Shown here: piece after piece, positions 18,031 to 25,853 of the stretch
Layout: every line of letters begins with the position of its first letter
How positions within the stretch are numbered: position 1 is the first letter of the stretch
DNA from: IMCC2047 sp041395865
Lineage (GTDB): Bacteria; Pseudomonadota; Gammaproteobacteria; Pseudomonadales; IMCC2047
Reading direction: 5' to 3'
Assembly: GCA_041395865.1 (NCBI GenBank)
Contig: JAWKZQ010000013.1
Coordinates: 10,719 to 74,718 of the forward strand
Length of the DNA stretch: 64,000 nucleotides
Notes under the pieces: generated by a model
Database searches by the model: none
What the model saw: only the letters and a program-made list of their open reading frames with translations
Told to the model about the DNA's origin: nothing
Translations under genes and position numbers: made by a program

Positions 18031-19407
18031 CTACGCTTTACTCTCGGCAATGCCGTATTTATTCATCAGGGTATAGAGGGTCGGTCGCGTAACACCCAAC
18101 AGGTCAGCCGTTTTGGAAATATTACCACCGGCATAATTAATAGCCCTGCGGATCACCTCGCTTTCTGCCGCTTCCCTGACCTCTTTCAGATTGAAAGGAA
18201 GACTGCGCGCTTCGACATCTTCCAGCTCCAGGTCCTCTGCCGTCACCTGCTTGTTATCGGCCATTACCACAGCACGGTTAAGCTTGTTTTCAAGCTCCCG
18301 GATATTACCCGGCCAACTGTAGCTACCGATAGCATCCAGGGCATCGGCGCTGAAACTCCTGACATCCTTGTTATGTCTGCCGGCATATTTTGCCAACAGG
18401 GCTCGCGCAAGGACGACGGCATCGCCATTTCGTTCGCGCAATGGCGGGATATTCACGCTGATTTCACTGATCCGGTAATATAAATCCTCCCGGAAACGCC
18501 CCTCAGCAATCAATTGCTCAAGATCCTGGTGCGTCGCGCACAGCACACGAATATCCACCGGAATTTCAGTTCGCCCACCCAATCGCTCGATGGTGCGCTC
18601 CTGAAGGAACCTTAGCAATTTAGCCTGCAGCGACATCGGCAGATCACCCACTTCATCCAGGAAGAAGGTGCCGCCATCGGCATATTCGATCTTACCTTTG
18701 GTCTGTTTGGCCGCGCCGGTGAAGGCGCCCTTTTCATAACCAAAGAGCTCACTTTCCAGCAGGTTCTCAGGGATAGCCGCACAGTTAATCGCCACGAAGT
18801 TATTTTTTGCCCGCGCACTCAAGGCATGAATCGCCTTGGCCAGGACCTCTTTTCCTGTCCCGCTTTCGCCCAACAAAAGTGTTGTCACATCTGTCGGCGC
18901 AATTTTTTCCACAGTACGGCAGATCTTGAGCATTTCCGGGCTGCTGGCAATGACCCCTTCCAAGGGCATATCACCCACCTGCCCGGCCAGTTTCTCGTTT
19001 TCCGTTTCCAGGACACTCAGGTTATAGGCTCGATCAATGATCAGGCTCAGTATTTCAGGATCAATCGGCTTCTGGTAGAAATCGTAGGCTCCCAAGCTGA
19101 CAGCCCGAACGGCATTATCCCTGTCGTCATTTCCTGTCACCACAATCACTTTGGTACGCGGCGACAAACTGAGAATTGCTTCAAGCGTTGCCAAACCTTC
19201 CGTCGCATTTGCCGGGTCCGGCGGCAGTCCCAAATCCAGTGTTACGACGGAGGGCTCATAACGTCTTAACGCATTGATCGCCGATTCGCGATCACCGGCG
19301 ACCACCACTTCATAGGCCTCAAAACACCACTTGAGCTGTTTCTGCAGGCCCGGATCATCCTCAACGACCAGCAGTACTTTTTTTTCTGTTTCCTTTGCCG
19401 AACTCAA
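18031..19407 (-). CDS. prsR: PEP-CTERM-box response regulator PrsR (sigma54-type activator)
   Basis: A 458-residue NtrC-class regulator. The receiver domain has the acidic pair in VVEDDPG and phosphoacceptor Asp58 (SVVTLDLGLPP). The AAA+ domain has Walker A GESGTGKE (180-187) and the sigma54-contacting GAFTGA loop (227-232). The C-terminal Fis-type helix-turn-helix reads ISKTADLLGVTRPTLYTLMN. Its start overlaps the kinase stop by four bases (ATGA), so the two are translationally coupled. The family regulates exosortase A and EPS genes with RNA polymerase-sigma54. Confidence 0.93.
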   Translation of the reverse strand: MSSAKETEKKVLLVVEDDPGLQKQLKWCFEAYEVVVAGDRESAINALRRYEPSVVTLDLGLPPDPANATEGLATLEAILSLSPRTKVIVVTGNDDRDNAVRAVSLGAYDFYQKPIDPEILSLIIDRAYNLSVLETENEKLAGQVGDMPLEGVIASSPEMLKICRTVEKIAPTDVTTLLLGESGTGKEVLAKAIHALSARAKNNFVAINCAAIPENLLESELFGYEKGAFTGAAKQTKGKIEYADGGTFFLDEVGDLPMSLQAKLLRFLQERTIERLGGRTEIPVDIRVLCATHQDLEQLIAEGRFREDLYYRISEISVNIPPLRERNGDAVVLARALLAKYAGRHNKDVRSFSADALDAIGSYSWPGNIRELENKLNRAVVMADNKQVTAEDLELEDVEARSLPFNLKEVREAAESEVIRRAINYAGGNISKTADLLGVTRPTLYTLMNKYGIAESKA

Positions 19408-21497
19408 GCCAGGCTCCTTTCTAAATTAACCTCTTCTCTGGAGGCGTTTTTATCCAACGGCAGCTTCAATGTAAACCGGGTCCCCTGACCCGGCTGGCTT
19501 TGCACTTCAATACGCCCGCCCTGCTGCTCAACAAATTGGCGCGCCTCAAAAACACCGATCCCCATACCGGCATTTCCCTTCGTCGTATCAAAAGGCTTGA
19601 ACAGGCGCTCACGAATAAAGCGCGAATCCATGCCGCTGCCGTTATCTTCCACTTCAATAATAGCTTGATTATCGGTTTTATACAGATTGATTTTCACCCA
19701 GCCATCATCACGGCAAGCATCCTGCGCGTTCTGGACCAAATGACCTAATACCGCTACCAATTTATCGCGATTTACCAGCAACTGAGGGTCATCCTGGCAA
19801 CTCACCTCTGGAACGGGGCTGCGGTTTTTTTGTTGCTCCGCGACACTTTGCAGCACCTCTGCCAGACTGATTTTTTTCTCATTGACTGAAGAGATTTCGC
19901 CTTTGCGCAGCTGCGTCAACAAGCGATTCATTTTTTCGACGGAATTGGCCATCGTTTCAATCGCATCATCAATAAATTCAGGGTTATGCCTGTGCTTCTC
20001 GGCATTAGTGACCACCAGGCTGAGCTGGGCCACCAGGTTTTTCAAATCATGCACAACAAATGCCGACAGCCGGTTATACGCTTCAAATTGCCGGGCATGA
20101 GCCAGCGCTTCACTGGCGTCCATCAACGCCAGGTAATTTGCCAACTGCTGACCAACCGTTTTCAGCAAGTCATGATCTTCCCAGTTAATCCCCCTCATCA
20201 CACGCGGCTTAACCAACGCCATAAAGCCAAACAGTTGATTTTGCTGCACAAGGGGCACCACCAGCCATAAGCCATCTACCTTTTCACACCAATGGCTCAA
20301 TTGCAGGTCACCGTATAATTCCGGCGTTCGTTCATATTCAGGGACTTCAACAACCCATTGCCGCTCAATAAGGAAAGCGACCAGAGAATCATCAACGGTA
20401 ACCCGGTCCATCCCGATAATATGCGTGTTGCGTTCATGAGCCAGGCCGTAGCTGCCGTCTTCGCGTTTAATCCATAACGCCCCGCCCGAACTGTCTGCGA
20501 TATCGGACAGTGCCTTAATGGTGCCGTCGCGCAAACTTTCCGTGGTTTCTGCATTTACCAGCGCCCGGTTTAAATCCAGCCATTCCTTTCGATAATCGTA
20601 TTTGTAGGAAAAAAAGTGCTGATTAAAAAATACCTTGATATGGGCGCGCATGCGCCCAGAAAACATCAACAACAGTAAAACCAGTAACGCACTGGAAACA
20701 AAAATAACTTGCCCTTGCCGTCCCCAGGAGCCCCCGAAGTCACGCAGGTAAAAGCCGACAACCGCCATCACCAGCAAATATCCGCCGGTCGCCAATAAAG
20801 CGGTGGTATGAAAAACGAAACTTCGCGACACAAAAATGTCGATGGACCATTGCGGATTCCTGGCTGCGGAGACGGCGATGAAGGGAACGATAATAGCGTT
20901 AACGATGCCGCGCGCATCCCAAAAATCAGCATCAATTCGGCTGAACAGAAGCGACTCTGCAAACATGACAAAGTCGTAAACAAACAGGCCGCCCAGGCCG
21001 ATGCAGAGAAACTTCACAGCCCATCGCGATTCCTGGCGAGTACGGCGAAATACCTGCTCGACTAAAAACAAACCGATAACAGCCTGGATCACATGACTGA
21101 GAATACGAAAATCAAAGGCAAGCAGCGCGTTTACCAGACCGTTTACCACAGGTGAAAGCTCAGCACACAGGGTCAGCCCACAAAATACCAGGTACAGGCT
21201 GACCGCAACCCGCAACCGAACGCTAGAACCCTCCGGACGCGTGTAACTCAGCAAGCCCCACAGGAATGCTGTCCACGCAACATTGCGTATGACTTCAACC
21301 GCCAACAGGTGCTTGAGGCTAATCAGCATTGCCTCACTGGCCATTGCAGCCAATACAGCCCAGGCAACGGAAACCAGTACCGCCAACAGCAATAAACCAC
21401 CCTGCAACCGACCGCGCCAACTGGTACAAAGTAAAACGCCCAGAAGCACATACAAAACCGCCGCGATAGCATAACTTGCAAAGCCAAAACCAGTCAT
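19404..21497 (-). CDS. prsK: XrtA/PEP-CTERM system sensor histidine kinase PrsK
   Basis: A 697-residue membrane kinase. The first 285 residues form about eight to ten hydrophobic helices. A GAF-like sensory region follows at about 310-450, then a HisKA-like box FVVHDLKNLVAQL, the N-box VQNAQDACRD and G boxes DNGSGMD and GNAGMGIGVFEARQF. It should autophosphorylate on the histidine of VHDLKN and pass phosphate to PrsR, encoded immediately downstream. The stimulus is unknown. A 105-base divergent gap separates it from the acyltransferase gene at 21603. Confidence 0.92.
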   Translation of the reverse strand: MTGFGFASYAIAAVLYVLLGVLLCTSWRGRLQGGLLLLAVLVSVAWAVLAAMASEAMLISLKHLLAVEVIRNVAWTAFLWGLLSYTRPEGSSVRLRVAVSLYLVFCGLTLCAELSPVVNGLVNALLAFDFRILSHVIQAVIGLFLVEQVFRRTRQESRWAVKFLCIGLGGLFVYDFVMFAESLLFSRIDADFWDARGIVNAIIVPFIAVSAARNPQWSIDIFVSRSFVFHTTALLATGGYLLVMAVVGFYLRDFGGSWGRQGQVIFVSSALLVLLLLMFSGRMRAHIKVFFNQHFFSYKYDYRKEWLDLNRALVNAETTESLRDGTIKALSDIADSSGGALWIKREDGSYGLAHERNTHIIGMDRVTVDDSLVAFLIERQWVVEVPEYERTPELYGDLQLSHWCEKVDGLWLVVPLVQQNQLFGFMALVKPRVMRGINWEDHDLLKTVGQQLANYLALMDASEALAHARQFEAYNRLSAFVVHDLKNLVAQLSLVVTNAEKHRHNPEFIDDAIETMANSVEKMNRLLTQLRKGEISSVNEKKISLAEVLQSVAEQQKNRSPVPEVSCQDDPQLLVNRDKLVAVLGHLVQNAQDACRDDGWVKINLYKTDNQAIIEVEDNGSGMDSRFIRERLFKPFDTTKGNAGMGIGVFEARQFVEQQGGRIEVQSQPGQGTRFTLKLPLDKNASREEVNLERSLA

Positions 21498-21602
21498 TTA
21501 GAGTTCCGTTTCTTTTTTACTGCTCGTTGGCTTAATGATAGTTAAAATACCGACTAGCACCGCCAAACTCTTTTAATTAAAACCGGGACCAGGAGCGTAT
21601 TC

Positions 21603-22796
21603 ATGAACACTGCTCCCGAAACCGGAAATGCGCAACAGCACCAGATAATACCTTTTTCCATGACGAACTTTGAAGATATTCGCCCCTATCACGATGAAGA
21701 GGTTCCAGCCATCCTTGCGCGCCTGTTAAAAGATGAGGAATTCATCGGTGCAATCTGTGGCTTTAAGCTTTCCAACAAACCGGTCTGGCTGCAGCAGCTG
21801 CTAAAACCAATTGTCAGGCGAAAGCTGGCTCGCGAGCTGGCCCCGTTACGCTCTGTCCGGGATGTCCAGCAACTCATCGAACGCTATGTCGTACAGGTCA
21901 TCGAAACCAGCACCCATCATTTAAGCTTCTCGGGACTGGACAACCTGCACAAAGGGCAGCCCTACCTATTTATCTCTAACCATAGAGATATTGTTATGGA
22001 CCCGGCCTTTGTTAACTTTGCGCTTTACCACCATGGACTGGAAACACCCGAGTTGGCCATTGGCGATAATTTATTAAAGAAACCCTTTGTCGCTGACCTG
22101 ATGCGTCTTAACAAAAGCTTTATTGTGAAGCGCTCGGCCAGTGGCGTAAGAGAAAAAATGGCTGCGTTTAGCAACCTTTCCGCCTACGTTCAGCACACCC
22201 TTGCTTCCGGCAACTCTGTTTGGATCGCTCAAAAAGAAGGCCGGGCAAAGGACGGTATCGACCGGACCGATCCGGCGATTATAAAAATGTTTTATATGAG
22301 CCAGAAAAAAAGCGGCCTCAGTTTTTCGGACTACATCAACTGGTTAAAGATTGTTCCCGTGAGCATTTCGTACGAGTATAACCCCTGCGACCAGATGATC
22401 AGCCGCGAGCTCTACGAAACGGCTACCACAGGCAACTACCAAAAGGCTGAGGGTGAAGATGACCGCAGTATCGTCACCGGCATCGTCGGCCAGAAAGGCG
22501 ACGTACATATCGCCTTCGGCGAGCCTTTGCAGGGTTTATTTAATGATGCCGAGCAGGTGGCGGAGGTTATTGACCAGCAAATTCTTGCCAACTACCGACT
22601 GCACACCTCCAACTATACGGCCGCACACAAGCTCTACCCTGATCTGGATATTCCGGCTGACAACATAGATGCTGCCAAGCATTCAGCCTTTATGGAGCGA
22701 CTGCAAACCTGCGATAGCAAACTTCAGGACTTTTATCTGCAGATGTACGCGAACCCGGTTTTACAAAGGGCAAACGCCAGCCAAGCAGTTAAGTAA
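21603..22796 (+). CDS. glycerol-phosphate-type acyltransferase family protein
   Basis: A 397-residue protein related to 1-acyl-glycerol-3-phosphate acyltransferases. The catalytic block reads FISNHRDIVMDPAFVNFALY, and the second block IAQKEGRAKDGID corresponds to the EGTRS-like substrate-binding motif. Note that His127 is followed by Asp at +2 and +6, not at the usual +5 of HX4D. The N-terminal NFEDIRPYHDEEVPAILARL is characteristic of this long bacterial branch. It probably acylates a lysophospholipid or similar acceptor at the inner membrane. A strong AGGAG site lies upstream of the ATG. Its end overlaps the convergent PilZ gene by eight bases. Confidence 0.82.
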   Translation: MNTAPETGNAQQHQIIPFSMTNFEDIRPYHDEEVPAILARLLKDEEFIGAICGFKLSNKPVWLQQLLKPIVRRKLARELAPLRSVRDVQQLIERYVVQVIETSTHHLSFSGLDNLHKGQPYLFISNHRDIVMDPAFVNFALYHHGLETPELAIGDNLLKKPFVADLMRLNKSFIVKRSASGVREKMAAFSNLSAYVQHTLASGNSVWIAQKEGRAKDGIDRTDPAIIKMFYMSQKKSGLSFSDYINWLKIVPVSISYEYNPCDQMISRELYETATTGNYQKAEGEDDRSIVTGIVGQKGDVHIAFGEPLQGLFNDAEQVAEVIDQQILANYRLHTSNYTAAHKLYPDLDIPADNIDAAKHSAFMERLQTCDSKLQDFYLQMYANPVLQRANASQAVK

Positions 22797-23073
22797 GGAT
22801 CATCAGGCCGATACCTTCGCGGTCGGCGCGAACGACTTCCATTCGAACCCACGGGGCCTCCATGCCATTAGGTAGCCCCTGCACCTGGACACTGACCTCA
22901 TCGCCAATATCAGGAACCCGCTCCGCGTCCACCAGGACAAACAGTCCGCCATCGGAAATATCCCGGGTCACCGCAAATATCTCACCGAACTCCGACATTT
23001 GCAGACATACCTTTAGTCGAATAGGTGTTCTTGGGTGTTGTCGCGCTTCGTTTTGCATAGACCCACATGGCAT
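22789..23073 (-). CDS. small PilZ-domain protein (putative c-di-GMP receptor)
   Basis: A single PilZ domain of roughly 95 residues. The c-di-GMP signatures are present: RQHPRTPIR (RxxxR) and DISDGG (DxSxxG). The open frame extends to 23118, but the domain begins only after QNEAR. ATG codons at 23073 and 23058 are both plausible, and I chose 23073 because AGGA lies upstream of it. With no other domain it probably acts as an adaptor that binds a partner on sensing c-di-GMP. It overlaps the acyltransferase gene tail to tail. Confidence 0.82.
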   Translation of the reverse strand: MPCGSMQNEARQHPRTPIRLKVCLQMSEFGEIFAVTRDISDGGLFVLVDAERVPDIGDEVSVQVQGLPNGMEAPWVRMEVVRADREGIGLMILT

Positions 23074-23464
23074 AACTTTATTTGTCCTGTTGATTGACTG
23101 GCTATAACCATAGTTCATGGCAAACGATTAAGCCAATTAAGAACATACCCTGGAAAACCTGGCTCATCCAAAGGCATCCACAACCCTGTGGATAACTCTG
23201 GTGATAAAAAACAACCCAAATCCTGGTAAGCCCCTTAAGCGCGTCCAGCCCGCAGCCCAAGTTAAAAAGCCATAAATAAATACCAATAATTATCAATAGG
23301 TTACAAAACCAATCAATGAGTTACGCCCTATTCATGCATAGCCGCTTTACAAATCAGCTCTAGTTGATAACTTTCGGGAAGCAACCTTGCAAACAGATTA
23401 TCTTGGGTTAAACAAGCAACAACGTATAATGAGTCAAGCTTTCTGCTTTTGAAGGAATGAACCT
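23074..23464. other. 391-base intergenic region with DnaA-box-like hairpin and a promoter
   Basis: No convincing gene is present; a 64-codon hydrophobic minus-strand frame (23102-23296) has no supporting start or family. The region holds a perfect 7-bp inverted repeat ATCCACA-ACCC-TGTGGAT at 23176-23193. Its right arm continues to TGTGGATAA (23187-23195), the exact reverse complement of the DnaA consensus TTATCCACA. An AT-rich tract follows at about 23265-23305. The promoter of the cation transporter gene lies near the right end. Confidence 0.5.
23403..23430 (+). promoter_or_regulatory. putative sigma70 promoter of the cation transporter gene
   Basis: A TTGGGT element (23403-23408) and a perfect TATAAT (23425-23430) are separated by 16 bases. 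The transcript would start near 23437, leaving a leader of roughly 28 bases with GAAGGA before the GTG start. Seen by eye; not tested. Confidence 0.5.
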
Positions 23465-24604
23465 GTGCCGACACTAGATCAACAGAGATTACAGATAGCA
23501 CATCGAGTCACGATCATCGGTATGATTCTGGATATCGTGCTGGGTGTTCTAAAGCTGATTGTCGGCAAGATGGCCAACTCACACGCCCTGATTGCCGACG
23601 GTGTCCACTCCCTTTCCGATGCGGTTACCGATATTTTCGTTCTCATCGTCACGCGCATTTCTAATCACGGCCCTGACAGTAAACACCCCTACGGTCACGC
23701 CCGCTTCGAAACAATTGGCACGACACTGCTCGGCAGCAGCCTGGTCGCGATTGCCGTTATTTTGGCCTACAACTACCTTAATCTCTTAAACACCCAAAGG
23801 GACGCCACTTTGCCCACTTGGCCGGCGCTTATCGTTGCCGCCCTCTCCATCGTCGGCAAGGAATGGATCTACCAGCTTACCCGTAAAACAGGGGAAAAAA
23901 TCAATTCGAGCCTGCTAATCGCCAATGCCTGGCATAGCCGGAGCGATGCCTTCTCCTCCATTGTCGTACTGGTTGGGGTCGCCGCCAGCATGCTGGGCTA
24001 TGCCTGGGTCGACGTGATAGCCGCTATTCTCGTTGCTTTAATTATCGGCAAGATCGGCATCAGCCTGGTTTGGGAAAATTTAAAGGAACTTGTCGATACA
24101 GGTCTTGATGAGCCCGAACTGCACCGCATTCGGGAAACACTCCTGCAAATCGACGGCATCATTAATGTACACGACCTTCGCACCCGTCGTATGGCGAACA
24201 GTGTTCTGCTGGATATGCATTTACAGGTTGCGCCCGATATCAGCGTATCCGAAGGTCATAATATTGGCGAGTGGGCCGCCCGGGAGCTGCTCGGCCAGTT
24301 TGAATCAATCAATGACGTCATCTACCACATTGATGTAGAAGACGACCAGGATACTCGGCTCAGCGCCAACAACAACCTGCTACCGCTTCGCCACCAGGTG
24401 CTGGAAGCGCTTTCTCATTGCTGGGAGAGTGATCGCGAAGTAAAAAGCATCACCCTGCATTACCTGGAAAATCGTGTGGATATTGAGCTGTTTTTAAACA
24501 GGCAGCCAAGCGAAGCCGCTGCCGGCCAAATCGAAAGCCGTCTAATAGCGCAAAAGTCAAAATACCCCTGGCTTGGTGATATTAGCGTTTGGACAGAACA
24601 TTAA
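23465..24604 (+). CDS. cation diffusion facilitator family transporter (FieF-like)
   Basis: A 379-residue CDF transporter. The membrane domain carries the paired metal-binding signatures HALIADGVHSLSD and NAWHSRSD, typical of Zn2+/Fe2+/Mn2+ antiporters. The cytoplasmic domain has the usual DGIINVHDLRTRRMANSVLL pattern. It exports divalent cations in exchange for protons at the inner membrane. The start is GTG, supported by GAAGGA eight bases upstream. The C-terminal extension of about 90 residues past the standard domain (from about 290) is longer than in E. coli FieF. A bidirectional terminator follows. Confidence 0.9.
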   Translation: MPTLDQQRLQIAHRVTIIGMILDIVLGVLKLIVGKMANSHALIADGVHSLSDAVTDIFVLIVTRISNHGPDSKHPYGHARFETIGTTLLGSSLVAIAVILAYNYLNLLNTQRDATLPTWPALIVAALSIVGKEWIYQLTRKTGEKINSSLLIANAWHSRSDAFSSIVVLVGVAASMLGYAWVDVIAAILVALIIGKIGISLVWENLKELVDTGLDEPELHRIRETLLQIDGIINVHDLRTRRMANSVLLDMHLQVAPDISVSEGHNIGEWAARELLGQFESINDVIYHIDVEDDQDTRLSANNNLLPLRHQVLEALSHCWESDREVKSITLHYLENRVDIELFLNRQPSEAAAGQIESRLIAQKSKYPWLGDISVWTEH

Positions 24605-24613
24605 TCCCCCCCC

Positions 24614-24645
24614 AAAAAAAAGCCCGCGTAAACGCGGGCTTTTTT
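24614..24645. terminator. bidirectional rho-independent terminator
   Basis: An 8-bp perfect stem, AGCCCGCG-taaa-CGCGGGCT (24621-24640), is flanked by an A-run on the left and a T-run on the right. It can end transcription of the cation transporter (plus) and of oadB (minus), which converge here. Confidence 0.93.
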
Positions 24646-24664
24646 CATCGAAGCATGAATGGCT

Positions 24665-25840
24665 TTAAGACCAGCCGCTCACCATGCTGATCATCACACC
24701 AGCGGCTACCGCTGAACCGATAACACCGGCAACGTTTGGCCCCATGGCGTGCATCAACAGGAAATTATGTGGATTGGCTTCCAGGCCCAGCTTGTTGGAA
24801 ACCCGTGCGGCCATCGGCACCGCAGAAACACCTGCCGAACCAATCAATGGGTTAATTTGTGTTTTGGTAAACTTGTTCATCAGTTTGGCCATCAACACAC
24901 CTGCCGCAGTACCGATGGCAAAGGCCACCAGGCCCAGCAACAGGATACCCAGCGTTTTAATATCCAGGAACTTGTCGGCAGCCAGCTTGGAACCAACACC
25001 CAGCCCCAGAAAGATAGTGACCGTATTGATCAAGGCATTCTGAGCCGTGTTGCTCAAACGCTCCACAACACCACATTCACGCATCAGGTTGCCCAGGCAG
25101 AACATACCCAGCAGCGGCGCCGCACTGGGCAGGAAGATAGCAACCAGCAGCAACAGCACCAGCGGAAAGACAATCTTTTCTGTCTTGCTGACATGACGCA
25201 GCTGAACCATTTCAATCTTGCGTTCCTTCTCCGTGGTCAGCGCACGCATGATAGGGGGCTGAATCAACGGAACCAGCGCCATGTACGAGTAGGCTGCAAC
25301 AGCAATCGCACCCAGCAGGTCAGGTGCCAGTTTACTCGACACGAAGATGGCCGTTGGGCCGTCTGCACCACCGATGATACCAATGGCAGCGGCATCGGCA
25401 ATCGAGTAATCCACCAGACCTGTCATGCTGAGACCAACCGCTCCCATAACGGTGACAAAGATGCCCACCTGCGCCGCCGCGCCCAGGAACAGCGTCTTGG
25501 GGTTGGCCAGCAGCGGACCGAAATCGGTCATTGCCCCTACGCCCATAAAGATTAACAGCGGGAATACGCCACTGGCGATACCGATGTTATAAACGTAGTA
25601 GATCAGGCCGCCTGGCGACTCCAAATGCCCCAGCGCATCATAAACCGGGGCGTCGACCATGCCAGCACCCGGGATATTGACCAACAACGCACCGAAACCA
25701 ATCGGCACCAGCAGCAAGGGTTCAAAGTTTTTCTTAATAGCCAGGTAAAGCAGCAACAGGCCGATGGCCATCATGAAAGCCTGCCCGACCGTAATCTGGC
25801 TTAATCCAGAATCAAGCCAAAGTCCGTATAGTGCACCCAT
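24665..25840 (-). CDS. oadB: Na+-translocating oxaloacetate decarboxylase, beta subunit
   Basis: A 391-residue, highly hydrophobic protein with about nine to eleven membrane segments. Family signatures include GVGAMTDFGPLLANPKTLF, IGIIGGADGPTAIFVSSKLA and LIGSAGVSAVPMAARVSNKL. It performs the decarboxylation of carboxybiotin and couples it to Na+ export across the inner membrane. Length is normal. It is the last gene of oadGAB, 13 bases after oadA, and is followed by the shared terminator. Confidence 0.95.
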   Translation of the reverse strand: MGALYGLWLDSGLSQITVGQAFMMAIGLLLLYLAIKKNFEPLLLVPIGFGALLVNIPGAGMVDAPVYDALGHLESPGGLIYYVYNIGIASGVFPLLIFMGVGAMTDFGPLLANPKTLFLGAAAQVGIFVTVMGAVGLSMTGLVDYSIADAAAIGIIGGADGPTAIFVSSKLAPDLLGAIAVAAYSYMALVPLIQPPIMRALTTEKERKIEMVQLRHVSKTEKIVFPLVLLLLVAIFLPSAAPLLGMFCLGNLMRECGVVERLSNTAQNALINTVTIFLGLGVGSKLAADKFLDIKTLGILLLGLVAFAIGTAAGVLMAKLMNKFTKTQINPLIGSAGVSAVPMAARVSNKLGLEANPHNFLLMHAMGPNVAGVIGSAVAAGVMISMVSGWS

Positions 25841-25853
25841 AGATTCTTGCCTC

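Noticed and set aside
23102..23296. A 64-codon hydrophobic minus-strand frame
   Set aside because: It overlaps the start region of the PilZ gene, has no ribosome-binding site or recognisable family, and covers the hairpin/AT-rich intergenic sequence.
23176..23305. Possible replication origin
   Set aside because: Only one exact DnaA box is present and no dnaA, dnaN, gidA or similar genes are nearby.
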